From NCBI RefSeq assembly GCF_029962835.1, contig NC_080585.1, positions 60,747,443 to 60,811,442 of the forward strand: 64,000 bases of DNA, given 5' to 3'. Of this stretch, positions 35,654 through 46,810 are shown piece after piece. Both the position numbers and the translations under genes were made by a program. Source of the stretch: Magnolia sinica (Eukaryota > Streptophyta > Magnoliopsida > Magnoliales > Magnoliaceae). How positions within the stretch are numbered: position 1 is the first letter of the stretch; the number at the start of each line of letters is the position of its first letter. A model generated the notes under the pieces. The model did not search any database, was not told the origin of the DNA, and worked only from the letters and a program-made list of their open reading frames with translations.

Positions 35654-37402
35654 GTGGTCATTGATGATCGCTTGAATACACCTGCCACAAGTTCAGATAA
35701 TGATAAAGTTCTTTTAATTGACAATCCAGATACTTCATCAAGTCAAAATAACTCTAAACTGAGGACTGTCAAAGATTATCCAACCACTCAGATTCTTGAA
35801 AACCCTCTCACTGGTGTGCTTACTCATAAACAACTAGAAGATATATGTAATTACGTGTGCTTTACATCCAAGATAGAACCGGCAAACGTAAAAGAAGCTC
35901 TTACTGATGAAAACTGGATAGTTGTGATGCAAGAAGAGCTTAATCAATTTGTGAGAAATGATGTTTGGTATCTTGTTCCTAAACCTAAAGATAAACGTAT
36001 TATTGAAACTAAGTGAATTTTTAAAAATAAGTTTGATGAACTTGGTAATATAATTAGAAACAAGGCTACACTGGTTGTACAAGGGTACACTCAAATTGAA
36101 GGCATAGATTATGATGAAACCTTTGCCCCAGTAGCTCGTCTTGAATCAATCAAACTATTTATATCCATTGCTTGCTTTAGAAAATTCAAAATTTATCAAA
36201 TGGATGTAAAGAGTGCCTTCTTAAATGGCGATCTGCATGAAGAAGTTTATGTTGAACAACTAACGGGTTTTGAAGACCCTAAGAATGCTGATCATGTCTA
36301 TCACCTAAAAAAGGCTCTCTACGGTTTGAAACAAGCTCCTAGGGCATGGTACGAAAAATTGACTAAGACTTTACTAAGTCATAATTTTCTAATGGGAAGT
36401 GTTGATAAGACTCTTTTTGTTAAGAAACATAACAATCATATCTTAATTATTCAAATCTATGTTGATGATATTATTTATGGATCTACCTCTACTAACATGA
36501 CTATTGAGTTTGCAGATTTAATGAAATCTAAGTTCAAAATGAGCATGGTTGGGGAATTGAATTATTTCCTAGGGTTGCAAGTAAAACAACAACCTGATGG
36601 TATTTTTATTTCTCAAACCAAATATGCTCTGAACTTAATTAAAAAGTTCGGATTTGAGAATGGGAAAAATTTTGATACTCCTATGAGTACAACTTTAAGA
36701 CTCTCAAAAGACTCTATAGGTAAATATGTGGATCCTAAATTATATCGTAGTATGATTGGCAGTTTACTTTATTTAACTGCAAGTAGACCTGATATTGCTT
36801 TTAGTGTTGGTATTTATGCTAGATATCAATCTGACCCTAAAGAGTCTCATCTAACTGTTGTTAAGCGGATTATGTGATGCGTCACAAGTTCAGCTAATTT
36901 GGGTCTCTGGTATCCATATGATACTAGTGTTTAGTTGGCTGGGTACACTGATGCTGATTGGGCTGGAAATATCAATGATAGGAAATCAACCAGTGGTGGT
37001 TGTTTCTATATCAGAAATTGTTTACTTTCTTGGTTTAGTAAAAAGCAAAGTTCTGTGTCGCTCTCAACTGCTGAGGTTGAATATATCGCAGCTAGAAATG
37101 CATGTACTCAACTTGTATGGATGAATAGAATGTTAAGCGATTACGGGATTGCACAAGATTCAATGGTTTTATATTATGATAATTCCAGTACAAAAAATAT
37201 AAATAAAAATCTAATCCAGTATTCACGAACCAAGCACACTGACATTAGATATCACTACATTCGTGAATTAGTAGAAGAAAAGACAATCTCTTTAGAATAC
37301 ATTTTGACCGAGACTCAACTTGCTGACATTTTCACTAAACCGCTCGACAAAAGAAGGTTTAATAAATTGAAATTTGATCTTGGTATGTGCAATTTAAATT
37401 AA
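35654..37402 (+). pseudogene. pol: C1 reverse transcriptase and RNase H
   Basis: One frame with three nonsense changes: TGG-to-TGA at 36014-36016, CGA-to-TGA at 36875-36877 and CAG-to-TAG just before 36935. RT motifs: 'VKEALTDENWIVVMQEEL', '[18 protein letters not shown]', '[18 protein letters not shown]', '[16 protein letters not shown]', and the catalytic IYVDDIIYG, '[10 protein letters not shown]'. RNase H: 'GYTDADWAGN', 'LSTAEVEYIAARNA' and 'LYYDNSSTKN' give the D-E-D set, ending in 'QLADIFTKPL' and the terminal stop. All catalytic residues appear intact; only the stops disable it. Confidence 0.9.
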
Positions 37403-37490
37403 TTAATCATGCATTTCTGTATTATAGTATATATATTGTTAATTTATTTATTTAAATTTTATAAGAAAAATGTATGTTTTTGTGTTTACA

Positions 37491-37640
37491 CGACTAGTTG
37501 AGGACGTACTCGACCAGTCGTGGCACGACCGGTCAAGGACGTCCCACGACCAGTCGGGTAGCACGTTGGATCACTTTAATTTGGGGAAAAACTCCTTCCT
37601 CATTTCCTCTTTACTCTCTAACGGGTCCTAGCACGACTAG
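37491..37640 (+). repeat. Internal inverted-repeat array in C1
   Basis: Between the RNase H stop and the extra ORF lie further 'ctcgaccagtcgtgg', 'cacgaccggtc', 'cacgaccagtcggg' and 'cacgactagtcgta' copies. They are the same words as in the LTR U3 array. Its location about 200 bp before the extra ORF suggests a role in that gene's expression (inference). Confidence 0.6.
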
Positions 37641-37850
37641 TCGTACCCAACTTCTTGATTCTTCAAGGTTAGTCCATTATTTTCACTTTCCTTCTAGATT
37701 TAAATGCATATCACTTCATTTTCTTTCTTGGAGTGCTTGATTTTAAGTTTCCATGAAGATTTTGGGGTTTTCTTCACCCAAATCTATTTTTGAGAAAACC
37801 CATTCCACATCTTTTGCAACTCCTTGCTTCTTTAATTTTTCTTGTTGTAA

Positions 37851-38986
37851 ATGGATGCTAGAGGGAAAAAGAAAACTTCCTGTGGTGCTTCCTCATTTAG
37901 AGCAGCTCCTTTAACAAGGCGCCATCTTCCATCACCCGAAAATGATCCATCACATGTGCGAGATTTATGATTACGCAATGTTATTGTTGAGCGACCTGTG
38001 CATATTGAACACATTGCTCCTTTTGGTCTCCTTCCACTTCTTCAATCTGTAGTTAGGATAACATTCTACATTGGGGTGGGCCAGCATACCAGTCTATTGC
38101 GCAGGCTATGTTTGCTTGCATTTCTGATTTTTCAACTAAGAATTTAACGTTTATAATAGTGACTAGGGAAGGTCCATTTGAAATTGACCATCATCTGATT
38201 TCAGCTCTAATGGACATACCTGCTAATGACGAGGGTATTCCTATTCACACTCTAATTGAGAAACCTTCGGAATCGGAAAAATGCATGCTCACTAGAGCAT
38301 TATACAATATAGATGTGCAATGGACTCATAAGGGGAATGTGCTTGCTTCCAAGTACTTGTTACCCAGATACAAGGTTCTTCACAAAATCTTTATTTCAAA
38401 TCTGTATTCACGTTCAGGTAACAAAACCGAACTCACCTCTTTCATGGTTTGGATTTTGCATTCCGTCATCTCTTGTACTAAAGTTTGTCTTCCTTCTCTG
38501 ATCTGTCATTCTATCATTCAATTTCGTCTCCATCCTGGACACAGTGATATTCCATTTGCATATCTTCTGACTGTGTTAGCTACTCACATGCTAGTTGCTA
38601 TGCCTGTTGGAGAGGCTCCTATTCATCATCTTATTTTCAACAATTTAAATATAAATAAGATGAAATTGGAACATGCTCCTGGCCAAGTGGATGTGGGTGG
38701 TGATGGAGCTAAAGCAGGGAATGTAGAAGAAGGTGATGATCTTCCTCCTGATGATATCAATATGGATGACATTTTTAATGAAATTGAATCAAACTCTACT
38801 AATTATCCTAACTATGAGCCATCTGATTTTGATGCTCGTGTTCGTGCACTTAAGGAGAAGGTAGAGAACATGAATGTTGCCCATGATTTATAATTTAAAT
38901 ATATGCGCAAGTATCTTAGGCGCTTAAACAAGGGCCTTCATCAACTTGATCCTACCATACCTGCTCCTTCTTTAGGATCTGATTAA
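37851..38986 (+). pseudogene. C1 extra 3' ORF (SIRE-type putative plant transposon protein)
   Basis: A start at 37851 (MDARGKKKTSCGAS) opens a basic Ser-rich N-terminus that soon hits a stop. After frame changes the main body lies at 38108-38893. It has 'MFACISDFSTKNLTF', 'GPFEIDHHLISALMDIP', then a hydrophobic Ile/Leu-rich centre and a very acidic tail (DDLPPDDINMDDIFNEIE). A premature TAA at 38891-38893 precedes a last 'MRKYLRRLNKGLHQLD' segment ending at 38986. This matches the extra ORF between RNase H and 3' LTR in SIRE/Maximus elements, sometimes called env-like. I see no signal peptide or clear transmembrane anchor, so an envelope role is not supported here. Confidence 0.75.
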
Positions 38987-39478
38987 GTGTTTTTATCCTA
39001 TGGTCTGTAATAACTCTTATACTACTGTGCCTTCTTTCAGTTTGCGAGACTTACTTTGGTTGTCTTTGGAATATATTGGTTAATGATATGTGAACTTTGA
39101 ATTTGCTTATATATCTTTCATATCTTTCTTAATTAACTCCTTTATTACTCTCTTGTTAAGTCTTCCTCTTCCATTTCTTCTTTGCTTCCTTTGTCATATT
39201 GTGACAAAAAGGGGGAGAATATTTCTTTGGATTGATTGATTTTTAATAGATGTGGCATAGTAACATAATTTTTATGGATTTATGTGTGCTATTCAGGGGG
39301 AGTAAGTAAGGTGGAGTTTTACCTACTTGATGATGTGTGCTAGTTGATAATAACTGGTGCATGATTCTTTAACCAGGTTGTAACTGGTTTTCTTTTATAA
39401 GTGCATGATTCTTTATTGAGCATGTGATGCTACTCTTACTCTTATTCTTAATGGAGTGTGTTTTGTCACAAATTTGAC
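38987..39478 (+). other. C1 3' non-coding region
   Basis: No ORF. It holds a first purine block 'gacaaaaagggggagaat' near 39205, a 'gggggagtaag' block near 39297 and the real polypurine tract before the LTR. Repeated purine blocks are common in SIRE-type elements. Confidence 0.6.
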
Positions 39479-39489
39479 AAAGGGGGAGA
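39479..39489 (+). other. C1 polypurine tract
   Basis: AAAGGGGGAGA immediately before the 3' LTR start TGTAAGTGC at 39491. It primes plus-strand DNA synthesis in the family. Confidence 0.85.
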
Positions 39490-39490
39490 T

Positions 39491-41421
39491 TGTAAGTGCA
39501 ATAGTTATTTGTTACCTTGATTGTCAAATTTTGTAGTGCCAAAACCACAATCTGTGTCTTGTGTAGCACATTGATACATTTGTTCAAGGCAATGAATCAC
39601 ATGTACAAGGACAATGCTTCTAGTCAAGAACAATGATCTACTTCAAGTAATGCAAGGTCAAGTACATTGTTCTCTTCTCTGAAGCTTTAGAGTTTTAAAG
39701 CTACGAGATCTTGTTCAAGAATCAAGGTAAAATATAACTTAAGAACTATAAGTTCAAGCTTTCAAAGATCTCAAGTTCAAGCTTCATCCTGTGTCGAGAT
39801 CTCAAGTCTCATGAACTTCAAAGATCATTCATCATCTGAAGAAATGAAGGTTCAATGTCCATACTTCACATTTAAGGTATGAATGACCTTAGATTAACCT
39901 TAGGGTATGTCATTTTGTATACATAATTCAAATTGAATCATTTTATAAGTGTTTAGTCTGTTCTTAGACTAGTCCAGGACTCTGTTCGACTAGACCTAAA
40001 ACTGGCTCGACCAGTCCAAGAAATTTCAAGACCAGTCCTAAGTTGTTGCAAAATTTCAGAATTTTTTGGTTGAGTTACGACCAGTCCTAGAGTCTGCTCG
40101 ACCGGTCGTGTGAACAGTATCGACTCGTTCACGACCAGTCCAGCAGCTACGACTCAAACTCCAGCAACTATTCCTGGCTCCTCACGACCAGTCGTGGGCA
40201 AGTCACGACCAGTCATGGAGGCTTCACGACCGATCGTGAAGTGCCTACGACCAGTCGTAGAACGGTTTTATCTAATCGCCCTCAAAATTTTAAAATGTTG
40301 TTGGTCCTACGACCAGTCGTAGTGTCCACAGGACTAATCGAAGATGCAATTTTTGCAATTATAAATAGAGCATGATTTTCAGAGTTTGATAATTTAATTC
40401 AATTAAAATCAAGGCATCACTTTGAGAGATAAGTTTGTGTTTTAAGCTACATTGTGCATATTTAATATTCTCTTTTGTTTAGCTTTTTATATTTGATTTT
40501 GTTTCTGCATTCCAATCTGATTTGAAAGAGGAATTGTAATATTCCACTTCTTGGAATCAAAATCAAATAGAGTTAGCCCAACTTGATTTAATTTAAAATC
40601 AATTAGAACTTAGAACCATTTCAAAGTGAGTATTGGACATTGAACTTCTACATTCGAACCTCTACTCCGACTTGGTTCTTCCGGGCTGTAACAAAAGGAG
40701 AAATCCAGGTATTTTACATTTGTGTAAATCTTCTATGTTTTTGATTTCTTTGAGATTAAGCTAGAAAAATATCTAAGTGTTGGTTATCTGAGGAGAGAGA
40801 AAACTCAGAGTGTGGGGTTTTTGAATTGTGTAAGCCCATTTGAAAGACACAATTGTGAGGGTTTTAGGAGAACTTGAGAAAAACCTATTTTCATAGTGAA
40901 CGCTAATATCCCCTATGTGAGGATATTAGGAGTGGAGTAGCAAGCTGTGTGGCTGTTTAAAAGTTGTTATACACATAGGCGAACCACATAACTCTTTGTG
41001 TTTTGTGAATGTGTGATTTATTTTCTATATCTTTAATCATTCAAGTTTGTGAGATGTATGTGTGAATGTGATTGTTGTAATATTTACATTTCAAGCATTG
41101 TGGGGAATGTTGTAATAGTTTAGACTTTCTATTTCTTGCTATTTCCTTTCATTCCTCTTCAGTTTGAGATATTGACACTTAAAACCGTTCTAGTAAGGTT
41201 GTCCTGCCATAAACCCTTGGTTTTTATGGTGTAAGGTTGTCCTGAGAACAACATTTGTATCAACCTCTCAAGACTAGAATTTTGAGGTTGCTTCACATTT
41301 CCGTACTGTGATTTATTTAAAGTGCTATCTTTCCTTTATTCATTTAAATTCCGCTATTAAAGTTTTAATTTGGCATAGTCCTATGCACCCCCCCTCTAGG
41401 ACATATAGCTTGGCCTTTTCA
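39491..41421 (+). mobile_element. C1 3' LTR
   Basis: 1931 bp, TGTAAGTGCAATAG to TTGGCCTTTTCA. It carries the inverted-repeat array (about 39960-40340), TATA box (40360-40367), the R/U5 segment missing from the 5' LTR, and a short C-run near 41390. It aligns over its length with S1 and, more loosely, S2. Confidence 0.92.
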
Positions 41422-41555
41422 CATATAATCACAATGAGCCTTATATAATCACAATAGGCCTCATATAATCATAATGGGCCTCATATAATCACACAATGGG
41501 CCTTATACAATCACGATGGGCCTCACATAATCTCAATGGACCTCATACAATTGCA
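41422..41555. repeat. Tandem 20-bp repeats in the G3 3' LTR
   Basis: About seven imperfect copies of a unit like 'tataatcacaatgggcctca'. The matching array in the 5' LTR is at about 48610-48755. Confidence 0.75.
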
Positions 41556-44468
41556 ATGTTATGCAAACATATACTCAATGTGTATACTAATAATAGTTGT
41601 AATCAATAAATGGCCTATATATATGGCGGGGTTCATAGAAGGACAGTAGATCTAATCCATAACATGAGGATCGGTCCTCAATAGTAGATATACCAAACCT
41701 GATACCATTGATCTTTCCATCTACGGTGACGATGTTCTCACCTCATATCAAGGAAGGGCCTAGATGGCCTACTCTTATCAAGAATGGGCCTAAGAACAGG
41801 GAGAGGGCTTCCTTGCCCGTTCCATCACGTAGTAATCTGGACTGCCTAAGGGCCCAATAAGCACATGGTGGACCACATTCCTTATATAAGGCTCGATATG
41901 AACATAAGATGGGCTCCAAGGCTTGGGTGGTCCTACAGGGTATGGTGGAAAGCATCATTATCAAATGGGGGCCCAATGGTTTGGGTTAGCCCAATGGGAT
42001 TAGATGGATCATGTAAATGGGGCCCAATGATTAGAGTCAACCCACTCAGAGAAGGATGAGAATGGGCCTAACAAGGCCTAAGGGAAGGTCACAATGTGGA
42101 CATTTAACCATCATTGCCCATCAATGAGGACATTTAACCCACACTGCTCCCAAGGAGTGGCCCACATAAAGCCCAACGTATAGTGGGCCCATGGCCTCAG
42201 ACAAAGGGCCTAATATATATCACGATGGGCCTCACTCATGGTCCACATATGGATCGCATTAAGCCTCACTCATGGGCCACATATACATCATAATGGGTCG
42301 CATCAAATGGGCTTCATAGACAACATGTCCGGCATCAGTCATGGGCCACATTTACATCATAATGGGCCACATCACATGAGCCCGATGGGCAGCCCATAAT
42401 CCATGCAAAATGGATGGGAAGCCTAGATATACAATGCGTTCATCAAGGTGGGCCACTGCCATGGACGGTGTGAGAAAGCACATGCATCATGGAGGTCCCA
42501 TAGATGGACAACAGGGATTAAACAGATACATCTTGGTACGTCCGATGGACAGTGTGGATATACAACACATCATCAAGGTAGGCCTCTCAAGGCAACCCCT
42601 CAATGGGCTTACAACATATACATCATGGTGGACCTCTCAAGGCAGCCCACGGACCTAAAATGGGTGAACAGTATGTATATAACACTTACATCATAGTGGG
42701 CCTTACAAGGCAGCCCGCAACTGGGCGTATAACACATAAGTCAGGGTGGGCCTCATAAGACAGCCCTCGGCCCGAAAATGAATGAACAATATGCATATAA
42801 CACACGTATCATAGTGGGCCTCCTATGGAAGCCCCAACATGGGACGCCTAGCCCAGACAGTGCAAATTGCTTCCTATAGCATGTCCATCTGAGATTTGGG
42901 TCTGCTACTCATAATTTGGGCCCCTACAGTGGAGTGGGCCTTGGGGAAGTGATAGAGGGTGCGGGGGATCCCCACACCTCACCAGTGGGCCCAACAATTT
43001 GTGGCAGCATGGGTAACATACATACAGCAGGGGCCTCTTGCTGGACGTCTAGCCCACCCAACGAATTAGGCCTGCTAGACGTCCAGTAAATGGATGACCT
43101 GGATACCACACACATCGTGGGTGTAGGGGCCTCATACACCACAATGGGCCCCCACAATAGATGGGTCACATGAATATACAACACACACTGCTAGGTGGGC
43201 CAGCAGCTGGGCGTCTAGCCCATCTACACACTAGGCTTGCTAGGCAGCTTAGATAGAACACATACATAATGGGTCTCATCAGTGGCCTCATAGCCCCTAG
43301 CTGGGCTTTCTCACAAACATTGCAGTGGCCCTATGAGGGTTTCAATGATGGATGACAGCCCCGCTGCTTCCTGCGGTGTGGATCAATTGAGATTTGGATC
43401 TATCCCTATTCCAGACCCATGGCCTAAATTGATATGGAAAATTAGATAGATGGTTTAGATAAAATACATATCACTGTGGGTCCCACTTAGACATGGGTCA
43501 TCCAAAAGATGGGCCGACCCCCAGCCGTCCTCCCAGCCAAAATGGGCCGGACAGATACATCATCGTGGGCCTAGCTGTTTGTTAGGCAGTTCTGCTCGAC
43601 TAGATCTGTCCAGCTCTAGGACCATGCCCAAAATGATCTCTCCAAAATGGATGGTGTGGATATTACAAATGTTGCATGAGTTCCACGGTTATCCTGTGTA
43701 TATTAGAAACACATACACTGGTTGAGATGGGCCAATATACGTGATTTCCACTCATACCAGCCGGTGCCACCTGCTAGACAGGTCAGATACCAAACCATAC
43801 TACAGGCCCTGAGAGTATTTAATGTGGCCAATGGATTGCCACTGATCTAAGGTGGGGCGCACAGGAGTACGGGATCGAGATGATACTTGTGTTTTCTACC
43901 ATCCAGTGTCCAGGCCTGTGGCCTTCCCAATCTGGACAGACAGTGTGGATTGTAGATACATTTGAGGTGGGTTCCATGGTGTGGGATAAAACCCATACAT
44001 CGCGGACGGACCCACAGAACTTGCTGATGTTGCTACAGCAGCCTTGCTGCTCATCTAACAAATGGATGGTTGGATGAAATACAAGCATCTTGGTGGCCCA
44101 TAAGACTTGCCGACATTAGTCAGCACTGGGACCCACCGTCTTAAAAAAATAGATGGATGACAGGGATATAATACATACATCAATGTGGGTGCCGCCCGTC
44201 CAGAACAGAAGGGCGACTAGGATATAGAATACGTACATCAATGTGGGCCCCACCTGTCCCACGTGGGAAACAGATGGGCGGCTTGGATAAAATACATGAA
44301 TTAGGTGGGTCCACATGTGTGGCCCACCAGCAGCTTGTACAAAGTTGATATTTGTATTATCCCTTCATTAAGGTCTACCCAAACAGGCATCATTGCTGTC
44401 ACTGAACGGTCAGTAGGTGACCCCTGCTTGGTGGATGGTCTGGATCAGGTGGGCAACACACCATCATA

Positions 44469-44562
44469 AGAGAGAGAGAGAGAGAGAATCATGTGATGGA
44501 AGGGAGCTTCGCCACTATGAGAGAGAGAATCATGTGATGGAAGGGAGCTCCGCCACTATGAG
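44469..44562. repeat. AG microsatellite and 42-bp duplication in the G3 3' LTR
   Basis: A run of about nine AG units (44469-44487) is followed by two copies of a segment starting 'gagagagaatcatgtgatgg'. The 5' LTR has one copy of that segment behind a longer run of about 25 units (56654-56704). Confidence 0.8.
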
Positions 44563-45311
44563 CTCCTTGGGCTACAATACATACATCAAGATGGGACCCA
44601 AATAGGATCGATACCATCAATCGGTAGGCCCCACTTGGTCCATAACAAAAATTGAAATCTAATCCTACAAAACACCCACCGATGGTCTTCTTCTTCAGCT
44701 CCTTGGACTTCTAAGCTCCTTGGCTTCGATTTTGATAGAGGATGATGAAGATTGAAGGGTGAAGATGGGAGATTAAGGGGTAGGAAGTGGGCCACACCTA
44801 ACTTCTCTCTTTGGGAAGCTTGGACATCCACTCTCCCTTGGTTGCTTAGGAAAAATGGTGGAGAAAAGGAGATTTAGAGAAGATGTAAGGAGAGCGAGAT
44901 GGGAGGAATGATTTGTTTCAAGGAAGGGTTGACTTTGGGGATGGGAGAGAGAGGAGTGCCATGCTTTATTGGTAAGAGAGGGATGGGTAGTACTTGACTT
45001 AATTGATTGATCGATGTGATGGATGGTAGAGATTCTTTTCTCGGGATTTGTAATGTGTGGCGTTTTCTCAAAATAAACGTGGGCCCACAATTCCTAGCCT
45101 GGTTATCGCATCGGTGCTCGAGACGCGACGTTGGAACCGTGGTGATGGTGCGGTCACAAAGGAACAAGTCTCGAGTCGAGCAGACTCAGATTTATGGGAT
45201 ACAACTTAGGGACATGCACAAAAGTATATTACAGGTCATGAGATGTCGAAATTCGATGAGGAGGATCGCGAGTGTCTAAGGAATGGTATGGACTAGGATA
45301 CAAGCTTGACA

Positions 45312-45335
45312 GCTCTCCCCTAATAAAAATTTTAT
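45312..45335 (-). other. G3 polypurine tract
   Basis: On the minus strand, 'ttttattaggggagagc' abuts the LTR start TGTCAAGC. Further upstream the text 'tttcgaggataaaattt' is the usual gypsy lead-in. It shows that G3 reads right to left. Confidence 0.8.
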
Positions 45336-45469
45336 CCTCGAAATTTATAGAATAGACAAGGGAAGAGGAAGCATCATCATAAATATATGTCAAGGCATAA
45401 TCAATTTATAAAATGATGGGGATAACGCTCTCTAATATCAATCTCATGCTCCCAAGACACTCTGTAATC

Positions 45470-46558
45470 GTTGACAACTCCTCCTAGCGACTGAGGGTCC
45501 TGCTGAGCTACATAGAACCTGCCCTAGGCCTGCTGGGGAGGTGTATGCCCTCCCCCCCCCCCTAAAGAGGTCATTGCTGCTGAAAATGGGGGCACTCACA
45601 CTTACGACGCCCTATCTCATCACATCTGAAGCAAACGCCTATGAACGGTCTCTGTGGTGGTGTTGAAGGTGTTGCTGGTGCTCAAAAGGATGGACGGTTC
45701 CTATCCCTCTGCAGCCGTCGATGTTGCTGCTGCTAGGAACTACTAGAGGGGGTCTTCCTCTTCCAGTCTCCTCTATGGTCACAGACCCTCTGCGAATCGT
45801 TCTATTCTGCCTTGTAAATCTGGGCCCTCTAAACTACCTGCTTAAAGTTCAGGAGCATGTGTCTAACGACACGGCTCTTGAGGCAAAAACATAACCATTC
45901 TCAAAACGACGGGCCTTTTGCTCCTCATCATCATCCAAATACAGCGCGAACCTTAATAATGCCACGAAACGAGCAGCATACTGCGCCATAGACATGTCTC
46001 CCTGCACCAAGGTCTCGAACTCTAACGCTCGTTACCGACGAAAGTGGTCGGGGAAGTACTGTTGGTCGAATCGATAAATGAAATCCTCCCATGTCCAGAC
46101 AAAGTCAACTCCTGTAACACGGGTGATAGAGGTCCATTAGTGCTCGGCCTTACCCTGGAGAAGAAATATGGCTAACCAGACCTGCTACTGGGTCGTACAT
46201 CCCATCGTATTAAAATCTTCTCCACCTCGGAGCGCCATATCTCGGCTGCTGTCGGGTCTAGCTCACCCTGGAAAGATGGGGGATCGAGCTGTTGGAACTC
46301 TCGAAGAAGGGCACTCGTGCACTACTGCTCTGCTTGGGTTGGAGAAATAATGGGGTGCCTGCCCTATGCTTGAAGGGCGACCGTCACAGCCTGCAACATC
46401 TGCTGTACCAGGGAGGCACTCACATGTACAGTCAAATCTGCACTGGTCTCGAGTAGAGGAGCGGCATCCTCAAGCTAGGGAGCAGGAGTCTCTGGTGGTG
46501 GAGTGGGAGTCGAAAGTGGTGGAGCGGAAGTCGCTCGGGTTGCTTTCCTGGGTGGCAT
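45470..46558 (-). pseudogene. gag: G3 gag, degraded
   Basis: Minus-strand ATG at 46558 begins 'MPPRKATRATSAPPLSTPTP', a Pro-rich start typical of plant gypsy Gag. It is followed by 'EFQQLDPPSFQGELDPTAAE' and IWRSEVEKI, the conserved capsid entry. Stops and frameshifts then break it. A zinc knuckle at 45633-45592 reads CFRCDEIGRRKCEC: the His of CX2CX4HX4C is Arg. Directly after it comes the 3' non-coding end and polypurine tract, so protease, RT, RNase H and integrase are absent. Confidence 0.8.
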
Positions 46559-46798
46559 GTCCTATAGGGAAGAACAAAGGCATCTATCAACCTTGAGAAC
46601 TCTCGAAGGCATGCACGTTAAGGGTCTATAAAAGAAGATTGCTAAGTTATTCGAAGGCACGCACGTTAAGGGTCTATAAAAGAAGATCGCTAAGTTATTC
46701 GAACTCGGGACCTAATCATTCTAAGTTCTCAACAATCATAGAGTGTAGAGTAGTTATTAGCAGATATGTGATGTTATCCTTAGGTATTTCCAAGTTAT

Positions 46799-46810
46799 GC
46801 TCTGATACCA
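46799..46810 (-). other. G3 primer-binding site, iMet type
   Basis: TGGTATCAGAGC on the minus strand, five bases from the LTR end GGGGCGTGACA. It is an exact match to the standard plant iMet site. Confidence 0.9.

Larger units (their letters stand above)
31407..41421 (+). mobile_element. C1: full-length SIRE/Maximus-type copia element
   Basis: 10,015 bp with 5' LTR (31407-32533), iMet-type primer-binding site, gag-pol in copia order (protease, integrase, RT, RNase H), an extra 3' ORF, polypurine tract and 3' LTR (39491-41421). The flanks are TATAT (31402-31406) and CATAT (41422-41426), a duplication with one change. The undisturbed site is visible in the G3 5' LTR as CATAT at 48618-48622. 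The long LTRs and the extra ORF after RNase H point to the SIRE/Maximus lineage. All frames carry stops, so it is defective. Confidence 0.92.
29537..45311 (-). mobile_element. G3 3' LTR, interrupted by C1
   Basis: Minus-strand LTR from 45311 (TGTCAAGC) to 29537 (GGGGCGTGACA), 5.75 kb without the nested copia C1 (31407-41421). The sequence is dominated by loosely repeated 'acatcatggtgggcc' phrases. Pairwise with the 5' LTR it shows about 80% identity near the 29.5-kb end, but a 384-bp perfectly identical stretch at 41651-42034. It also has tandem duplications that the 5' LTR lacks. Confidence 0.85.

Noticed and set aside
37851..38986. Calling the extra C1 ORF a true envelope gene
   Set aside because: No signal peptide, cleavage site or membrane anchor is evident; similarity is only to the SIRE-type plant extra ORF.
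41743..41976. A 77-residue ORF identical at 48939-49172
   Set aside because: Perfect conservation is due to the 384-bp identical LTR tract, not to protein constraint; no family match or start context.
43819..44088. ORFs rich in Gly/Pro/Trp in the 'gtgggcc' LTR text
   Set aside because: They arise from the repeated LTR phrases; the second LTR carries them in altered or broken form.
46799..46810. Possible tRNA gene fragments (iMet and Asp 3'-end complements)
   Set aside because: Only 12-20 bp complementary to tRNA 3' ends, always next to LTR ends: these are primer-binding sites.
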